Source: Nemertoderma westbladi (Eukaryota > Xenacoelomorpha > Nemertodermatida > Nemertodermatidae). From it: a DNA stretch of 64,000 nt. Made by a program: the position numbers and the translations under genes. The notes under the pieces were generated by a model. The model ran no database searches, was not told the DNA's origin, and saw only the letters and a list, made by a program, of their open reading frames with translations. Numbering within the stretch: position 1 is the stretch's first letter; every line of letters starts with the position of its first letter. The stretch spans positions 1 through 64,000 of the forward strand of contig JAUCBJ010007488.1 in assembly GCA_032718475.1 (NCBI GenBank), in the 5' to 3' direction. Shown here one piece after another: positions 51,888-63,432 of this stretch.

Positions 51888-54685
51888 TCTAGCTAACTCT
51901 AACTCACTGATATCTAGCTAACTCTAACTCACTGATATCTAGCTAACTCTAACTCACTGATATCTAGCTAACTCTCTAACTCACTGATATCTAGCTAACT
52001 CTAACTCACTGATATCTAGCTAACTCTAACTCACTGATATCTAGCTAACTCTAACTCACTGATATCTAACTAACTCTAACTCACTGATATCTAGCTAACT
52101 CTAACTCACTGATATCTAACTAACTCTAACTCACTGATATCTAACTAACTCTAACTCACTGATATATAGCTAACTCTAACTCACTGATATCTAACTAACT
52201 CTAACTCACTGATATCTAACTAACTAACTCACTGATATCTAACTAACTCTAACTCACTGATATATAGCTAACTCTAACTCACTGATATCTAACTAACTCT
52301 AACTCACTGATATCTAGCTAACTCTAACTCACTGATATCTAGCTAACTCTAACTCACTGATATCTAGATAACTCTAACTCACTGATATCTAACTAACTCT
52401 AACTCACTGATATCTAGCTAACTCTAACTCACTGATATCTAGCAAATTCTAACTCACTGATATCTAGCTAACTCTAACTCACTGATATCTAGCAAATTCT
52501 AACTCACTGATACCTAGCTAACTCTAACTCACTGATATCTAGCTAACTCTAACTCACTGATATCTAACTAACTCTAACTCACTGATATCTAGCTAACTCT
52601 AACTCACTGATATCTAACTAACTAACTCACTGATATCTAGCTAACTCTAACTCACTGATATCTAGCTAACTCTAACTCACTGATATCTAACTAACTCTAA
52701 CTCACTGATATCTAGCTAACTCTAACTCACTGATATCTAACTAACTCTAACTCACTGATATCTAGCTAACTCTAACTCACTGATATCTAGCTAACTCTAA
52801 CTCACTGATATCTAGCAAATTCTAACTCACTGATACCTAGCTAACTCTAACTCACTGATATCTAGCTAACTCTAACTCACTGATATCAAACTAACTCTAA
52901 CTCACTGATATCTAGCTAACTCTAACTCACTGATATCTAACTAACTAACTCACTGATATCTAGCTAACTCGAACTCACTGATATCTAGCTAACTCTAACT
53001 CACTGATATCTAACTAACTCTAACTCACTGATATCTAGCTAACTCTAACTCACTGATATCTAACTAACTCTAACTCACTGATATCTAACTAACTCTAACT
53101 CACTGATATCTAACTAACTCTAACTCACTGATATCTAACTAACTCTAACTCACTGATATATAGCTAACTCTAACTCACTGATATCTAACTAACTCTAACT
53201 CACTGATATCTAGCTAACTCTAACTCACTGATATATAGCTAACTCTAACTCACTGATATATAGCTAACTCTAACTCACTGGTATATAGCTAACTCTAACT
53301 CACTGATATCTAGATAACTCTAACTCACTGATATCTAACTAACTCTAACTCTCTGATATCTAGCTAACTCTAACTCACTGATATCGAACTAACTCTAACT
53401 CACTGATACCTAGCTAACTCTAACTCACTGATATCCAACTAACTCTAACTCACTGATATATAGCTAACTCTAACTCACTGATATCTAGATAACTCTAACT
53501 CACTGATATCTAACTAACTCTAACTCTCTGATATCTAGCTAACTCTAACTCACTGATATATAGCTAACTCTAACTCACTGATATCTAGCTAACTCTAACT
53601 CACTGATATATAGCTAACTCTAACTCACTGATATCTAGCTAACTCTAACTCACTGATATCTAGCAAATTCTAACTCACTGATACCTAGTTAACTCTAACT
53701 CACTGATATCTAACTAACTCTAACTCACTGATACCTAGCTAACTCTAACTCACTGATATATAGCTAACTCTAACTCACTGATATCTAGCTAACTCTAACT
53801 CACTGATATATAGCTAACTCTAACTCACTGATATCTAACTAACTCTAACTCACTGATATCTAGCTAACTCTAACTCACTGATATCTAACTAACTCTAACT
53901 CACTGATATCTAACTAACTCTAACTCACTGATATCTAACTAACTCTAACTCACTGATATATAGCTAACTCTAACTCACTGATATCTAACTAACTCTAACT
54001 CACTGATATCTAGCTAACTCTAACTCACTGATATATAGCTAACTCTAACTCACTGATATATAGCTAACTCTAACTCACTGATATATAGCTAACTCTAACT
54101 CACTGATATCTAGATAACTCTAACTCACTGATATCTAACTAACTCTAACTCTCTGATATCTAGCTAACTCTAACTCACTGATATATAGCTAACTCTAACT
54201 CACTGATATCTAGCTAACTCTAACTCACTGATATATAGCTAACTCTAACTCACTGATATCTAGCTAACTCTAACTCACTGATATCTAGCAAATTCTAGCT
54301 CACTGATACCTAGTTAACTCTAACTCACTGATATCTAACTAACTCTAACTCACTGATACCTAGCTAACTCTAACTCACTGATATATAGCTAACTCTAACT
54401 CACTGATATCTAGCTAACTCTAACTCACTGATATATAGCTAACTCTAACTCACTGATATCTAACTAACTCTAACTCACTGATATCTAGCTAACTCTAACT
54501 CACTGATATCTAACTAACTCTAACTCACTGATATCTAGCTAACTCTAACTCACTGATATCTAACTAACTCTAACTCACTGATATCTAACTAACTCTAACT
54601 CACTGATATCTAGCTAACTCTAACTCACTGATATCTAGCTAACTCTAACTCACTGATATCTAGCTAACTCTAACTCACTGATATT
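51888..54685. repeat. 25-bp satellite (AACTCACTGATATCTAGCTA + ACTCT)
   Basis: About 112 copies with variants TAACTAAC, TATAGC, TAGATAAC, AGCAAATTC and shortened 21-bp units. A higher-order block of 25 monomers (625 bp) is visible: the distinctive TAGATAACTC...AACTCTCTGAT series at about 53484 recurs at about 54109 with the same following order. No coding potential. Confidence 0.95.
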
Positions 54686-55020
54686 CATTTTAATATTTAC
54701 TAGTTAGTTGTTGGATTATTTATCTAATGGAGCCGTTCCAAAATATTATATCGGTTAATATATTTATATATTTATACATCGATTGTTGTTTATAGCAATA
54801 CATACTATTAATTGGTTCAATAATAATTGTTATATCATATCATAATGTAGCCCGAATGTTTACATATATTATACGACATACGAATATAATAAATGGATGT
54901 TTTTAAATAAGGATTTTGTAAAGGTAAGAACCGATTCCACAAATGTTCTCACTTTTGATCTCGAGAGTCTAAAAATTCTTCGCTGGATGCACTTAAATCC
55001 AGGGGTACGAAGGTCTAATA
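54686..55020. other. AT-rich spacer
   Basis: No gene seen; possibly includes a transposon fragment, since its last part is open in frame with the adjacent 24-bp array. Confidence 0.3.
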
Positions 55021-55028
55021 AGTCGAGC

Positions 55029-55788
55029 CATTCTAAATGCGGTTTCAACTACTGGTCTAAATGCGGTCTCAACTACCGGTCTAAATGCGGTCTCAACTAC
55101 CGGTCTAAATGCGGTCTCAACTACCAGTCTAAATGCGGTCTCAACTACCGGTCTAAATGCGGTCTCAACTACCGGTCTAAATGCGGTCTCAACTACCGGT
55201 CTAAATGCGGTTTCAACAACCGGTCTAAATGCGGTCTCAACTACCGGTCTAAATGCGGTCTCAACTACCGGTCTAAATGCGGTCTCAACTACCGGTCTAA
55301 ATGCGGTCTCAACTACCGGTCTAAATGCGGTCTCAACTACCGGTCTAAATGCAGTCTCAACTACCAGTCTAAATGCGGTCTCAACTACCGGTCTAAATGC
55401 GGTCTCAACTACCGGTCTAAATGCGGTTTCAACAACCGGTCTAAATGCGGTCTTAACTACTGGTCTAAATGCGGTCTCAACTACCGGTCTAAATGCGGTC
55501 TCAACTACCGGTCTAAATGCGGTCTCAACTACCGGTTTAAATGCGGTCTCAACTTCCGGTCTAAATGCGGTCTCAACTACTGGTCTAAATGCGGTCTCAA
55601 CTACCAGTCTAAATGCGGTCTCAACTACCGGTCTAAATGCGGTCTCAACTACCGGTCTAAATGCGGTCTCAACTACCGGTCTAAATGCGGTCTCAACTAC
55701 CGGTCTAAATGCGGTCTCAACTACCGGTCTAAATGCGGTCTCAACTACTGGTCTAAATGCGGTCTCAACTACCGGTCTAAATTTACTT
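55029..55788. repeat. 24-bp satellite (CTAAATGCGGTCTCAACTACCGGT)
   Basis: About 32 nearly identical 24-bp units (CTAAATGCGGTCTCAACTAC plus CGGT), rare variants AACAACCGGT and AACTTCCGGT. As 24 is divisible by three, both strands are open for more than 260 codons (KCGLNYRS on +, FRPVVETA on -). I treat the frames as artefacts of periodicity. Confidence 0.95.
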
Positions 55789-56574
55789 GGTAGTCTTCCC
55801 ACTAAGGTCCGCCAACCGCGACTGCTAAACCCCGGCGAATAGCGGGAGAATAGAATAATCTTCCTATTCTCGGACGTTCAGCTGTTGCTAAATGTGGCAA
55901 ATGTGTAACCTCACCAGGGCTACTCTCCCCAGAAGGGGAAAATCCAGTTTATTACTCAAGTAGTGAAGCCTTATCAGTCGACAAACAATATGTGGTTCAG
56001 GGTGCGCAGGCGCACCAGGGCGCGGGCTAATTTAATTTTATAATTTTATCCGAAAATATCTTATAATAAGTCTGAATACCAAATGTGCTAAACCTGGGTC
56101 AAACAGCTGTCAATAGTACCGGATTACCTAGCGTTTCGAGTGCCAAGGGTGTGTCTATATACTGTCCAACCCTCCTGCAATCGACTGATCAAATAAATGA
56201 ATGAATAACGTTCTAGCTAATATTTTGTCCATAAAAAATAGTACCGACAGGTTTTAATTCAATAATTTAACTTATGTACTAAAATAAAATAAACTAAAGA
56301 AATTAAACCCCAATGATACTTAATCCGGCAAAACTAATGCAAATGAGTTCTACTCCTTTACTTTGCGTCGGCTAAGCTGGTGCACACAAAGCATCTATTA
56401 AACCCAACCTTTACGTAGATCCTGCGATAATGCTCCGCAAATACCTAAGTATTCCAGTCCATATTTAAATAATTACGCCTAATTTCACTACCTCCTTTTA
56501 TACTAAATTTTGGCTGAAACTAAATTTGATTGTTGGATAAGCGAATAAAAGAAACTAAATTTGGATACCAAAGA
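55789..56574. other. Unassigned sequence with NRF-1-like palindrome
   Basis: GGTGCGCAGGCGCACC (56001-56016) is a 7-bp-arm palindrome and resembles the NRF-1 promoter motif. No gene or transcription unit is recognisable next to it. Confidence 0.3.
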
Positions 56575-56576
56575 TT

Positions 56577-56932
56577 GGCTACACCTCGGGGGCTAGACCT
56601 CGGGGGCTACACCTCGGGGGCTACACCTCGGGGGCTACACCTCGGAGGCTACACCACGGGGGCTACACCTCGGGGGCTACACCTCGGGGTCTACACCTCG
56701 GGGGCTACACCTTGGGGGCTACACCTTGGGGGCTACACCTCGGGGGCTACACCTTGGGGGCTACACCTCGGGGGCTACACCTCGGGGGCTACACCTCGGG
56801 GGCTACACCTCGGGGGCTACACCTCAGGGGCTACACCTCGGGGGCTACACCTTGGGGGCTACACCTTGGGGGCTACACCTCGGGGGCTACACCTCGGGGG
56901 CTACACCTCGGGGGCTACACCTACACCATGGG
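56577..56932. repeat. 14-bp repeat (CTACACCTCGGGGG)
   Basis: About 25 copies, GC-rich, with CTTGG and CACGG variants. Frames are open because three units make 42 bp. Confidence 0.95.
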
Positions 56933-57477
56933 GGCAGAACCCCCTTGGCATCCGCCCTAAACCAGCCCGGTACTTCCCTTTTATAAATAGAAACCCCCGC
57001 AGTTTGTCATCTTATTCACCTGCTCCCAAACTCGCTCCCGGTAGGCACTTCCTTACGCCGTCTTCAACAGCTAATCAAAACTATCAGCTACACTAACCGA
57101 AACTAGTAAGAGAGAGTGAGTCACCAACAGTCAAGCACATAGGGTTCCTACCATTACGGCAACCGGGAGGGATAAGCCAATGAGTGAGCAGGATCACTCT
57201 CCCCAGAATTATTACCATATATGGCCATGAAAGTGCTTCTAATAGACCTGTGGACTGTGTAATAGTGAATTCTTACAAAGGGATTACTGTGGCCATGCAT
57301 TTTACTATCAAATTTGGTTGTGGTGGTATTCCTATTAAATATACACTGATGTGATGTGTTAACTAAATATAAATGCACCCAAATGTTCTTATATTCCTAA
57401 TATGACTAAAAATGACCGCTAATTCTTATCCTTACCCCAATTTCCCATAATAACTATTAAGAGTTTTTTACGAACTG
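56933..57477. other. Unassigned sequence
   Basis: No gene recognised. Confidence 0.3.
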
Positions 57478-58115
57478 CTTCACCATCTGGTGAGAGTACC
57501 TGCGCTTCTGTGTCACAATATAACAATCCAATGCCAGGAACAATTACTTCTGGTATTCCATAAGCTCTTTGGATTTCAAGCATTTTACCTCCATGGATGG
57601 TGTCGAATGCCTTCTTGAAGTCCAGAAAAGTCATGACTGCGGGGGGATTGTTTGCCTTAATTCTTTCAATCAGTCTCCATAGTGCAAGTATCCGAGCTAT
57701 TGTTGATCTACTTGGTCGAAATCCGTTTTGGCTCTTACGCAGTAGTTTCTCTATGTGAGGCCTCATCCTTTAGAATCATTTTATTGTATATTTTGGCAGC
57801 AGAAAGATCCAACTATGGTTTGTTAGTATACCGGGGTCTCCTTTCTTGGGGAGAGGATTTAGTTGACCTTTAGTCCAAATTGGTGGTGGCTTTTCCCCTT
57901 TTAACATCCGGTTGCAAACATTCAATAATGGTCTATTTAGCACTCCGGTTTTCCATACCTCCGCTGGGATTTCATCTAATCCACTCGCTTTATTATTGGA
58001 CATGCTTTTAATGCTTCTTTGGAGTTCGGCAGGTGTGAAGTCCCCTGTTTCTATAGGTAGTGTCTTGTCATATATTTTCCTTGTAGGGCTGACCTCGATG
58101 TTTGGTGGCTGCCCA
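57478..58115 (-). pseudogene. RTE-B second copy, RT part (split by RTE-A)
   Basis: Minus strand: GDFTPAELQRSIKSMSNNKA, NRMLKGEKPPPIWTKGQL, then, after an indel near 57790, QNGFRPSRSTIARILALWRL, FLDFKKAFDTIHGGK and LYCDTEAQVLSPDGE, closely matching 49270-49920. It ends abruptly after PDGE, so palm and thumb are missing. The upstream part continues at 61873-62006 on the far side of the inserted RTE-A element. Inactive. Confidence 0.9.
58107..58115. repeat. RTE-A target-site duplication, left
   Basis: GGCTGCCCA, repeated at 61873-61881. The duplicated bases belong to RTE-B (compare 49898-49910). Confidence 0.9.
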
Positions 58116-58151
58116 CTACTAGGATCGGCATGCTGCATTGCAGCTGCATTT

Positions 58152-61100
58152 TTAAGAATGCTGTGCCGGCTTGTCAACAAAATTGCACCGCCACAACTCC
58201 CTATCACCCATGACATTTGCTAGATCATCCGCATCTTTAAGGCCTGTGTCCTTTAAGATGCGTCTCAAGAAAGTCATGGGCTGTCCACCATGCTTATTCA
58301 CTCCATGAGGCTGCCAAAGTACAAGATTATGCACTGGCTGGTCCTCACGGCGAAAGCAATGTCCTGCAAAGCGGAGGCGATTTTGTTCTAGTGTCAAGCT
58401 TGGGGGAACCAATGAGACACCTCCAATGTTATATAGTGTCTGGTTGGAGATGTGTGCATTGTACTTGACACAATGTACCCGGCGTAGCATTCTTGTGAAT
58501 GTGCCATCCAGAGATTTGGTGTCCTCAGCAGTTAGAGCCCAGCATGGACTCCCATAGAGGAGTACTGGAACTACTGCTGCTCTAAATAATCGGACTTTAA
58601 GTTTCCGATTAATTCTAGGTGACTTCCAAATCCTGGAAAGCCTATTCAAGGCTGCCCATGCCTTTCCCTTACGTATTCGAAGGTCCTCACCTGACTTCCG
58701 GATCCATGATCCCAGGTAACAGAAGTCGTCCACATGCTCAAGCATACCATCCTTTGAGCTTATGCTCATCCGATCAGAGACTTGCTGAGGACTTTCAAAG
58801 TTAACTGTCAGAATTTTGGTCTTTCTGGAGTTAATAAAAAGACCAACACTAGAAGCAGCATGTTCTAATGAGCTGAGGAGCCGCTGGGCTCCCTCTAATG
58901 ATTCTGAGAGTACTCCTAAGTCATCAGCAAAGTCTAGATCAGTTAGGTACTTGGCAGGATTTCCTCGACTTCTGGAGCCAGTAGGTGGAGTTATCATCAC
59001 CCCATCATCATTATGATGATCTAAGGACATGCGTAGAACATAGTCAACCACAATAATGAACAAGAATGGTGCAAGTGTGTCTCCTTGGAGGACGCCCCAT
59101 AACACTTCAAATGGTTCTGTGTCACCGTCAACAGTAGACACAAATGTTGTCGAACCATCGTATACTGATCTGATTGCTGCAATAATTTCATCAGGAATCC
59201 CATATAATGAAAGTATGCTGAACATACGTGAGCGAGAGACTGAATCAAAGGCCTTGAAGAAGTCAACAAAGATAACAGCCAGATGCCTGTCTTTCTTTTT
59301 TGATAACTCTTCAATTATCCTTCTAAGTGCCAAAATGGGCTCCATGGTCCCACGACCTTTACGGAACCCATTCTGATTTCCACGTAGCAGTCTCTCAATG
59401 GGATCCCTGATGCGATTTAATAGAATTCTATTGTATAGTTTTGCAGCAATCGAGATCAATGAGATTCCCCGAAAAGAACCATAGAGTGTTAGGTTGCCCT
59501 TCTTGGGAACTGGCACCAACTTATTTGTTTTCATTTCTTGTGGGACTCTTGTTGTACGGTACATGTCTACTATGATGGGATAGATGAGCTTTAAACACTC
59601 AGGTATTTTAAAGACCTCAGGGGGAACACCATCTACTCCACTGGCACGATTGGTCTTAATGCTCTTTGCAGCAGCCTTCACTTCTGCAAAGGAGATATCG
59701 CCAATGGGAATATCTGGGAGTACAGACTCAGACACTTTTACTTCTATAAAGTTATCAGGCAATACCCTGTCATTATTGAGGAGCTTTTCAAAGTGGGCTT
59801 TCCAACCATTAAGGCGATCGGCTGGTGATTCAGCCTTAACCTTGGTGGTTGGTTGGCTTTTCCGCCCAGTAAGCAGATTGATCGATTTCCATGCCTGGGA
59901 TGATTGCCTGCTGTCGTCAGCATCATTGATGGCATCAACCTGTTGGTTTATTAGCTCCTGTAGATTAACAGAGTACTGCCTGTTCAGGGACCTAGATGCA
60001 GCTTTAACTGCATTCTTGGCCGCTGTAGTCTGTTTGAGTCGGGACTCTTTCTGCGCCTTATGAAGGTCATTTCGGCACTTCTGAATTTTGTTGTCAGTCC
60101 AGGGGGCCCTTTTCCTGTTTCGAGGGTATACAGGAACTGTTTCTGCAGCTGCTAACTTAACTGCTTCTGTAAAGGCAGTATAGCCCTCACAGTGATCTGC
60201 CGCCTCAGAGGCAAGAGCCTCATACCTGTTGCTCAGCTGTAGTGTGAAGCTGGATCTCACACTTGGCTGTTGCAACAGAGAGGACCAGTCATGCCGTGGC
60301 AAGGCAGATTTCGTTGTTCTGCTAGCACGCAGACTAAGTCTTACCTTGGCCACAATAAGGCGGTGATCACTGGAGAAGGGTCGAAGTGTAAATGCATTAC
60401 AGTCTTGTATAGAGCTCCTGTATTTCCTACGAAACAGAATATGGTCTATCTGGGACTTGTGACCACTGGGTCCACTATGAGTCCATAGCTTTCCAGTTCG
60501 CTTCTTGAACTGGGTTCCAGCCGAAAACAATCCATTTCCAGAGATAAAATCCTGAAGATGGACAGAATTTCGGTTAACACTATTGCTATAGACCCAGGGC
60601 GATGTAGGTGATTGATGCAGACTTGCATTAAAGTCTCCCAGGAATGTTAAGAATGCATGCTGATCCACTCCATCAGTTGCTGCTTGTAGATTGTGGTAGA
60701 AATTTTCCACCTCCTCTACAGGGGCAACACTAGTTGGAGAGTAGCACACAATCAGAACCACCTTAGGAAACTTCTTAGCCAGTCTTCCAGAACATGAGAA
60801 GTGGCAACGGATGATGCGGTTAGAGATTTGGTCTATTTTGTCCAATGCTGCATGTGCAGTTGGATTCATCAATAGACCAATTCCACCATTGCCACTATCA
60901 TCTGCTGACGCGAGGGCGAGTCGCCAACCGCCCCCCATGTCCTTAATCAGAACATCATCAGTCTGTCCAGTCTGCATTCGGTGCTCTTGAACACCCACTG
61001 CGCTAAGAGAAAGCTTATCTGCCAAGGCAGTCAGCTCACCTTGTCGCATTGGGGACCCGAGTGTTAGGGTGTTTACTGAGGCTAGTCTAGTGACTTGCCT

Positions 61101-61469
61101 CAGATTCACCAATGGCTTTGTTGGTCGGGGTGGAACATGAGAGTAGCCTCCAACTCCAGAATCCCTCTCCCCATCACAATCTGGCCTCCCTGGTGACCCA
61201 GGGTTTGGGCCAGAAAGGTCATCAGGAAAGGGACTCAAAGAATTGTTGGCTGCTCTCTCTCCAGTAGGGGGTGAGACAGGCAGCCGGTCAGGAGTTAACT
61301 GACGCCTGTGAGGCCGATTGTGTCCGGTAATTCCACTGGCCTCTAGTGGCCGGACCTCTGCATTGCTAATGTAATCCATAGTGGGGGTTGGGGGGTGCTT
61401 TTTTGCCGAGTCAGCTCTCGGGGCAAATACCACACCCTGGTTTGCCATTCCACAGGGTGGGTGTCGCAA
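58152..61469 (-). CDS. RTE-A endonuclease-reverse transcriptase, intact
   Basis: An unbroken 1105-codon frame. Residues 1-130 are proline-rich and low in conservation; Met31 is an alternative start. The AP endonuclease has QEHR (161-164), CYSPTS (242-247), GDFNA (278-282), IDH (341-343) and SDHR (367-370). The RT has VPKKGNL (654-660), GISLISIAAKLYN, QNGFRKGRGT (698-707), FVDFFKAFDS, GVLQGDTLAPFLF and DFADD (846-850), then a C-terminal helical and cysteine/histidine part (FAGHCFRREDQPVHN). A single ORF with N-terminal endonuclease and a short repeat tail fits the RTE superfamily. All catalytic residues are present, so the protein could nick target DNA and prime reverse transcription. It is the best candidate for an active element in the window. 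Confidence 0.85.
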   Translation of the reverse strand: MRHPPCGMANQGVVFAPRADSAKKHPPTPTMDYISNAEVRPLEASGITGHNRPHRRQLTPDRLPVSPPTGERAANNSLSPFPDDLSGPNPGSPGRPDCDGERDSGVGGYSHVPPRPTKPLVNLRQVTRLASVNTLTLGSPMRQGELTALADKLSLSAVGVQEHRMQTGQTDDVLIKDMGGGWRLALASADDSGNGGIGLLMNPTAHAALDKIDQISNRIIRCHFSCSGRLAKKFPKVVLIVCYSPTSVAPVEEVENFYHNLQAATDGVDQHAFLTFLGDFNASLHQSPTSPWVYSNSVNRNSVHLQDFISGNGLFSAGTQFKKRTGKLWTHSGPSGHKSQIDHILFRRKYRSSIQDCNAFTLRPFSSDHRLIVAKVRLSLRASRTTKSALPRHDWSSLLQQPSVRSSFTLQLSNRYEALASEAADHCEGYTAFTEAVKLAAAETVPVYPRNRKRAPWTDNKIQKCRNDLHKAQKESRLKQTTAAKNAVKAASRSLNRQYSVNLQELINQQVDAINDADDSRQSSQAWKSINLLTGRKSQPTTKVKAESPADRLNGWKAHFEKLLNNDRVLPDNFIEVKVSESVLPDIPIGDISFAEVKAAAKSIKTNRASGVDGVPPEVFKIPECLKLIYPIIVDMYRTTRVPQEMKTNKLVPVPKKGNLTLYGSFRGISLISIAAKLYNRILLNRIRDPIERLLRGNQNGFRKGRGTMEPILALRRIIEELSKKKDRHLAVIFVDFFKAFDSVSRSRMFSILSLYGIPDEIIAAIRSVYDGSTTFVSTVDGDTEPFEVLWGVLQGDTLAPFLFIIVVDYVLRMSLDHHNDDGVMITPPTGSRSRGNPAKYLTDLDFADDLGVLSESLEGAQRLLSSLEHAASSVGLFINSRKTKILTVNFESPQQVSDRMSISSKDGMLEHVDDFCYLGSWIRKSGEDLRIRKGKAWAALNRLSRIWKSPRINRKLKVRLFRAAVVPVLLYGSPCWALTAEDTKSLDGTFTRMLRRVHCVKYNAHISNQTLYNIGGVSLVPPSLTLEQNRLRFAGHCFRREDQPVHNLVLWQPHGVNKHGGQPMTFLRRILKDTGLKDADDLANVMGDRELWRCNFVDKPAQHS

Positions 61470-61872
61470 TGGAGTCAGATATGAGGCCCATCACCCATAT
61501 CTACTCTGGCGTACATGACCCACCATTGGCTGTTGCAGCTCATCTGCTGGGTCATGCCCTGTACCCTTGCTGCCAGGTGCAGGTCGCAGTGAAGTGCCCT
61601 CAGAGTGGACATGAGAACACTCTACTCCTAACCAGCCATTGGTAGATCACCATCTGCCTGGTCAGGCCATATACCCCTGCAGCCAAGTATATGGGTCCTT
61701 AATCCAGGACCAAGGGCGTCCTTATCCCAGAACGAAGGGGGTCCTAGTTACAGGACCAGATTTGCCCTAGTAAGAGGGTCTATGCAGCTACAGGTGGCAC
61801 CTTCTTTATGCTGCATGGAGGTGGCAAGTTTTCTTGATCAATGACCTAGAATACCTGACCTGACCAAAGCAA
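61470..61872 (-). promoter_or_regulatory. RTE-A 5' UTR/internal promoter region
   Basis: GC-richer than the surroundings, with loosely repeated CAGGCCATATACCCCTGCAG / CATGCCCTGTACCCTTGCTG modules and CCAGGACCA / ACAGGACCAGA modules. LINEs of this type use internal promoters (family knowledge); I cannot point to a start site. Confidence 0.5.
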
Positions 61873-62008
61873 GGCTGCCCAAGCAAGTTGCTGAAGTGAT
61901 TTTTCCACTTCCCAACACGTTCTTCAGGACTATCGGCTTTGAGGCGCCCCTTTGCACAACTTTTCCGACTAGATACCTCATTTACAGTTTGCCAGGTAAG
62001 TAAGTTTT
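61873..62008 (-). pseudogene. RTE-B second copy, upstream part
   Basis: GGCTGCCCAAGCAAGTTGCT to CAGTTTGCCAGGTAAG matches 49902-50028 of the other RTE-B copy and rejoins 57478-58115 across RTE-A. It is truncated at about 62008. Confidence 0.85.
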
Positions 62009-62185
62009 TTTTTACGTAGATACTAAATATACATTGTAATACTGTATTACTTCAATTTTCAATTTTCTTATTACTAAGAAAAAACGTTAAAAATTCGGGT
62101 CTGTTTCTAGGCATTTTAACAGATATTTTCTTAAGTAATTCCCGAATTTTGGATTTTATACAATTTTTCGCGTCTTGTAAAGCCC
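62009..62185. other. AT-rich spacer
   Basis: No gene seen; separates the RTE-B truncation from the next RTE-A tail. Confidence 0.3.
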
Positions 62186-63432
62186 TACTACTAGGATCGG
62201 CATGCTGCATTGCAGCTGCATTTTTAAGAATGCTGTGCTGGCTTATCGACAAAATTGCACCGCCACAACTCCCTATCACCCATGACATCCGCGATCCCAA
62301 GATCATCCGCATCTTCAAGGCCAGTGTCCTTTAAGATGCGTCTCAAGAAAGTCATGCCTGTCCACCATGCTTATTCAATCCATGAGGCTGCCAAAACACA
62401 AGATTATGCACTGGCTGGTCCTCACAGCGAAAGCAATGTCCTGCAAAGCGGAGGCGATTTTGTTCTAGTCTCAAGCTTGGGGGAACCAATAAGACACCTC
62501 CAATGTTATATAGTGTCTGGTTGGAGATGTGTGCATTATACTTGACACAATGAACCCGGCGTAGCATTCTTGTGAATGTGCCGTCCAGAGATTTGGTGTC
62601 CTCAGCAGTTAGAGCCCAGCATGGACTCCCGTAGAGGAGTACTGGAACTACTGCTGCTCTAAATAATCGGACCTTAAGTTTCCGATTAATTCTCGTTGAC
62701 TTCTAAATCCTGGAAAGCCTATTCAAGGCTGCCCATGCCTTTCCCTTACGAATTCGAAGGTCCTCACCTGACTTCCGGATCCATGATCCCAGGTAACAGA
62801 AGTCATCCACATGCTCAAGCATACCATCTTTTGAGCTTATGCTCATCCGATCAGAGACTTGCTGAGGACTTTCAAAGTTAACTGTCAAAATTGTGGTATT
62901 TCTGGAGTTAATAAAAAGACCAACACTAGAAACAGCATGTTCTAATGAGCTGAGGAGCGGTTGGGCTCCCTCTAGTGATTCTGAGAGTACTCCTAAGTCA
63001 TCAGCAAAGTCTAGATCAGTTAGGTACTTGGCAGGATTTCCTCGACTTCTGGAGCCAGTAGGTGGAGTTATCATCACCCCATCATCATTATAATGATCTA
63101 AGGACATGCGTAGAACATAGTCAACAACAATTATAAACAAGAATGGGGCAAGTGTGTCTCCCCAGAGGAAGCCCCATAACACTTCAAATGGTTCTGTGTC
63201 ACCGTCAACAGTAGACACAAATGTTGTCGAACCATCGTATACTGATCTGATTGCTGCAATAATTTCATCAGGAATCCCATATAATGAACGTAGGCTAAGC
63301 ATACGTGAGCGAGAGACTGAATCAAAGGCCTTGAAGAAGTCAACAAAGATAACAGCCAGATGCCTGTCGTTCTTTTTTGATAACTCTTCATTTATCCTTG
63401 TAAGTGCCAAACTTGGCTCCATGGTCGCACGA
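62186..63432 (-). pseudogene. RTE-A copy, 5'-truncated and frameshifted
   Basis: Starts with the (ACT)n tail and AGGATCGGCATGCTGCATTG, and extends through the C-terminal and palm RT regions: FVDFFKAFDSV, GDTLAPFLFIIVVDYVLR and LDFADDLGVLSES are readable on the minus strand. A stop at 62704 and indels near 62360 break the frame, and the QGD box reads WGD (FLWGDTLAP). It ends at about 63432 (GGTCGCACGACC), its 5' truncation point. Confidence 0.9.

Larger units (their letters stand above)
58116..61872 (-). mobile_element. Full-length RTE-A LINE (3757 bp)
   Basis: Bounded by the 9-bp duplication GGCTGCCCA. It has a ~400-bp 5' UTR (61470-61872), one long ORF and a short 3' end with the terminal AGGATCGGCATGCTGCATTG and (AGT)-type tail. 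It is the reference for the truncated copies at 4.2, 17.4, 22.2/38.8, 44.0 and 62.2 kb. Confidence 0.9.

Noticed and set aside
51888-54685. Telomere or interstitial telomeric repeat
   Set aside because: The 25-bp unit contains CTAACTCTAACTC but not the TTAGGG/CCCTAA hexamer.
54897-55802. Protein genes on both strands of the 24-bp array
   Set aside because: Both frames are open only because the unit length is divisible by three and the unit lacks stops; no domain or start context.
56530-57096. Gly/Thr repeat protein from the 14-bp array
   Set aside because: Three frames are open at once across the array, so periodicity explains it.
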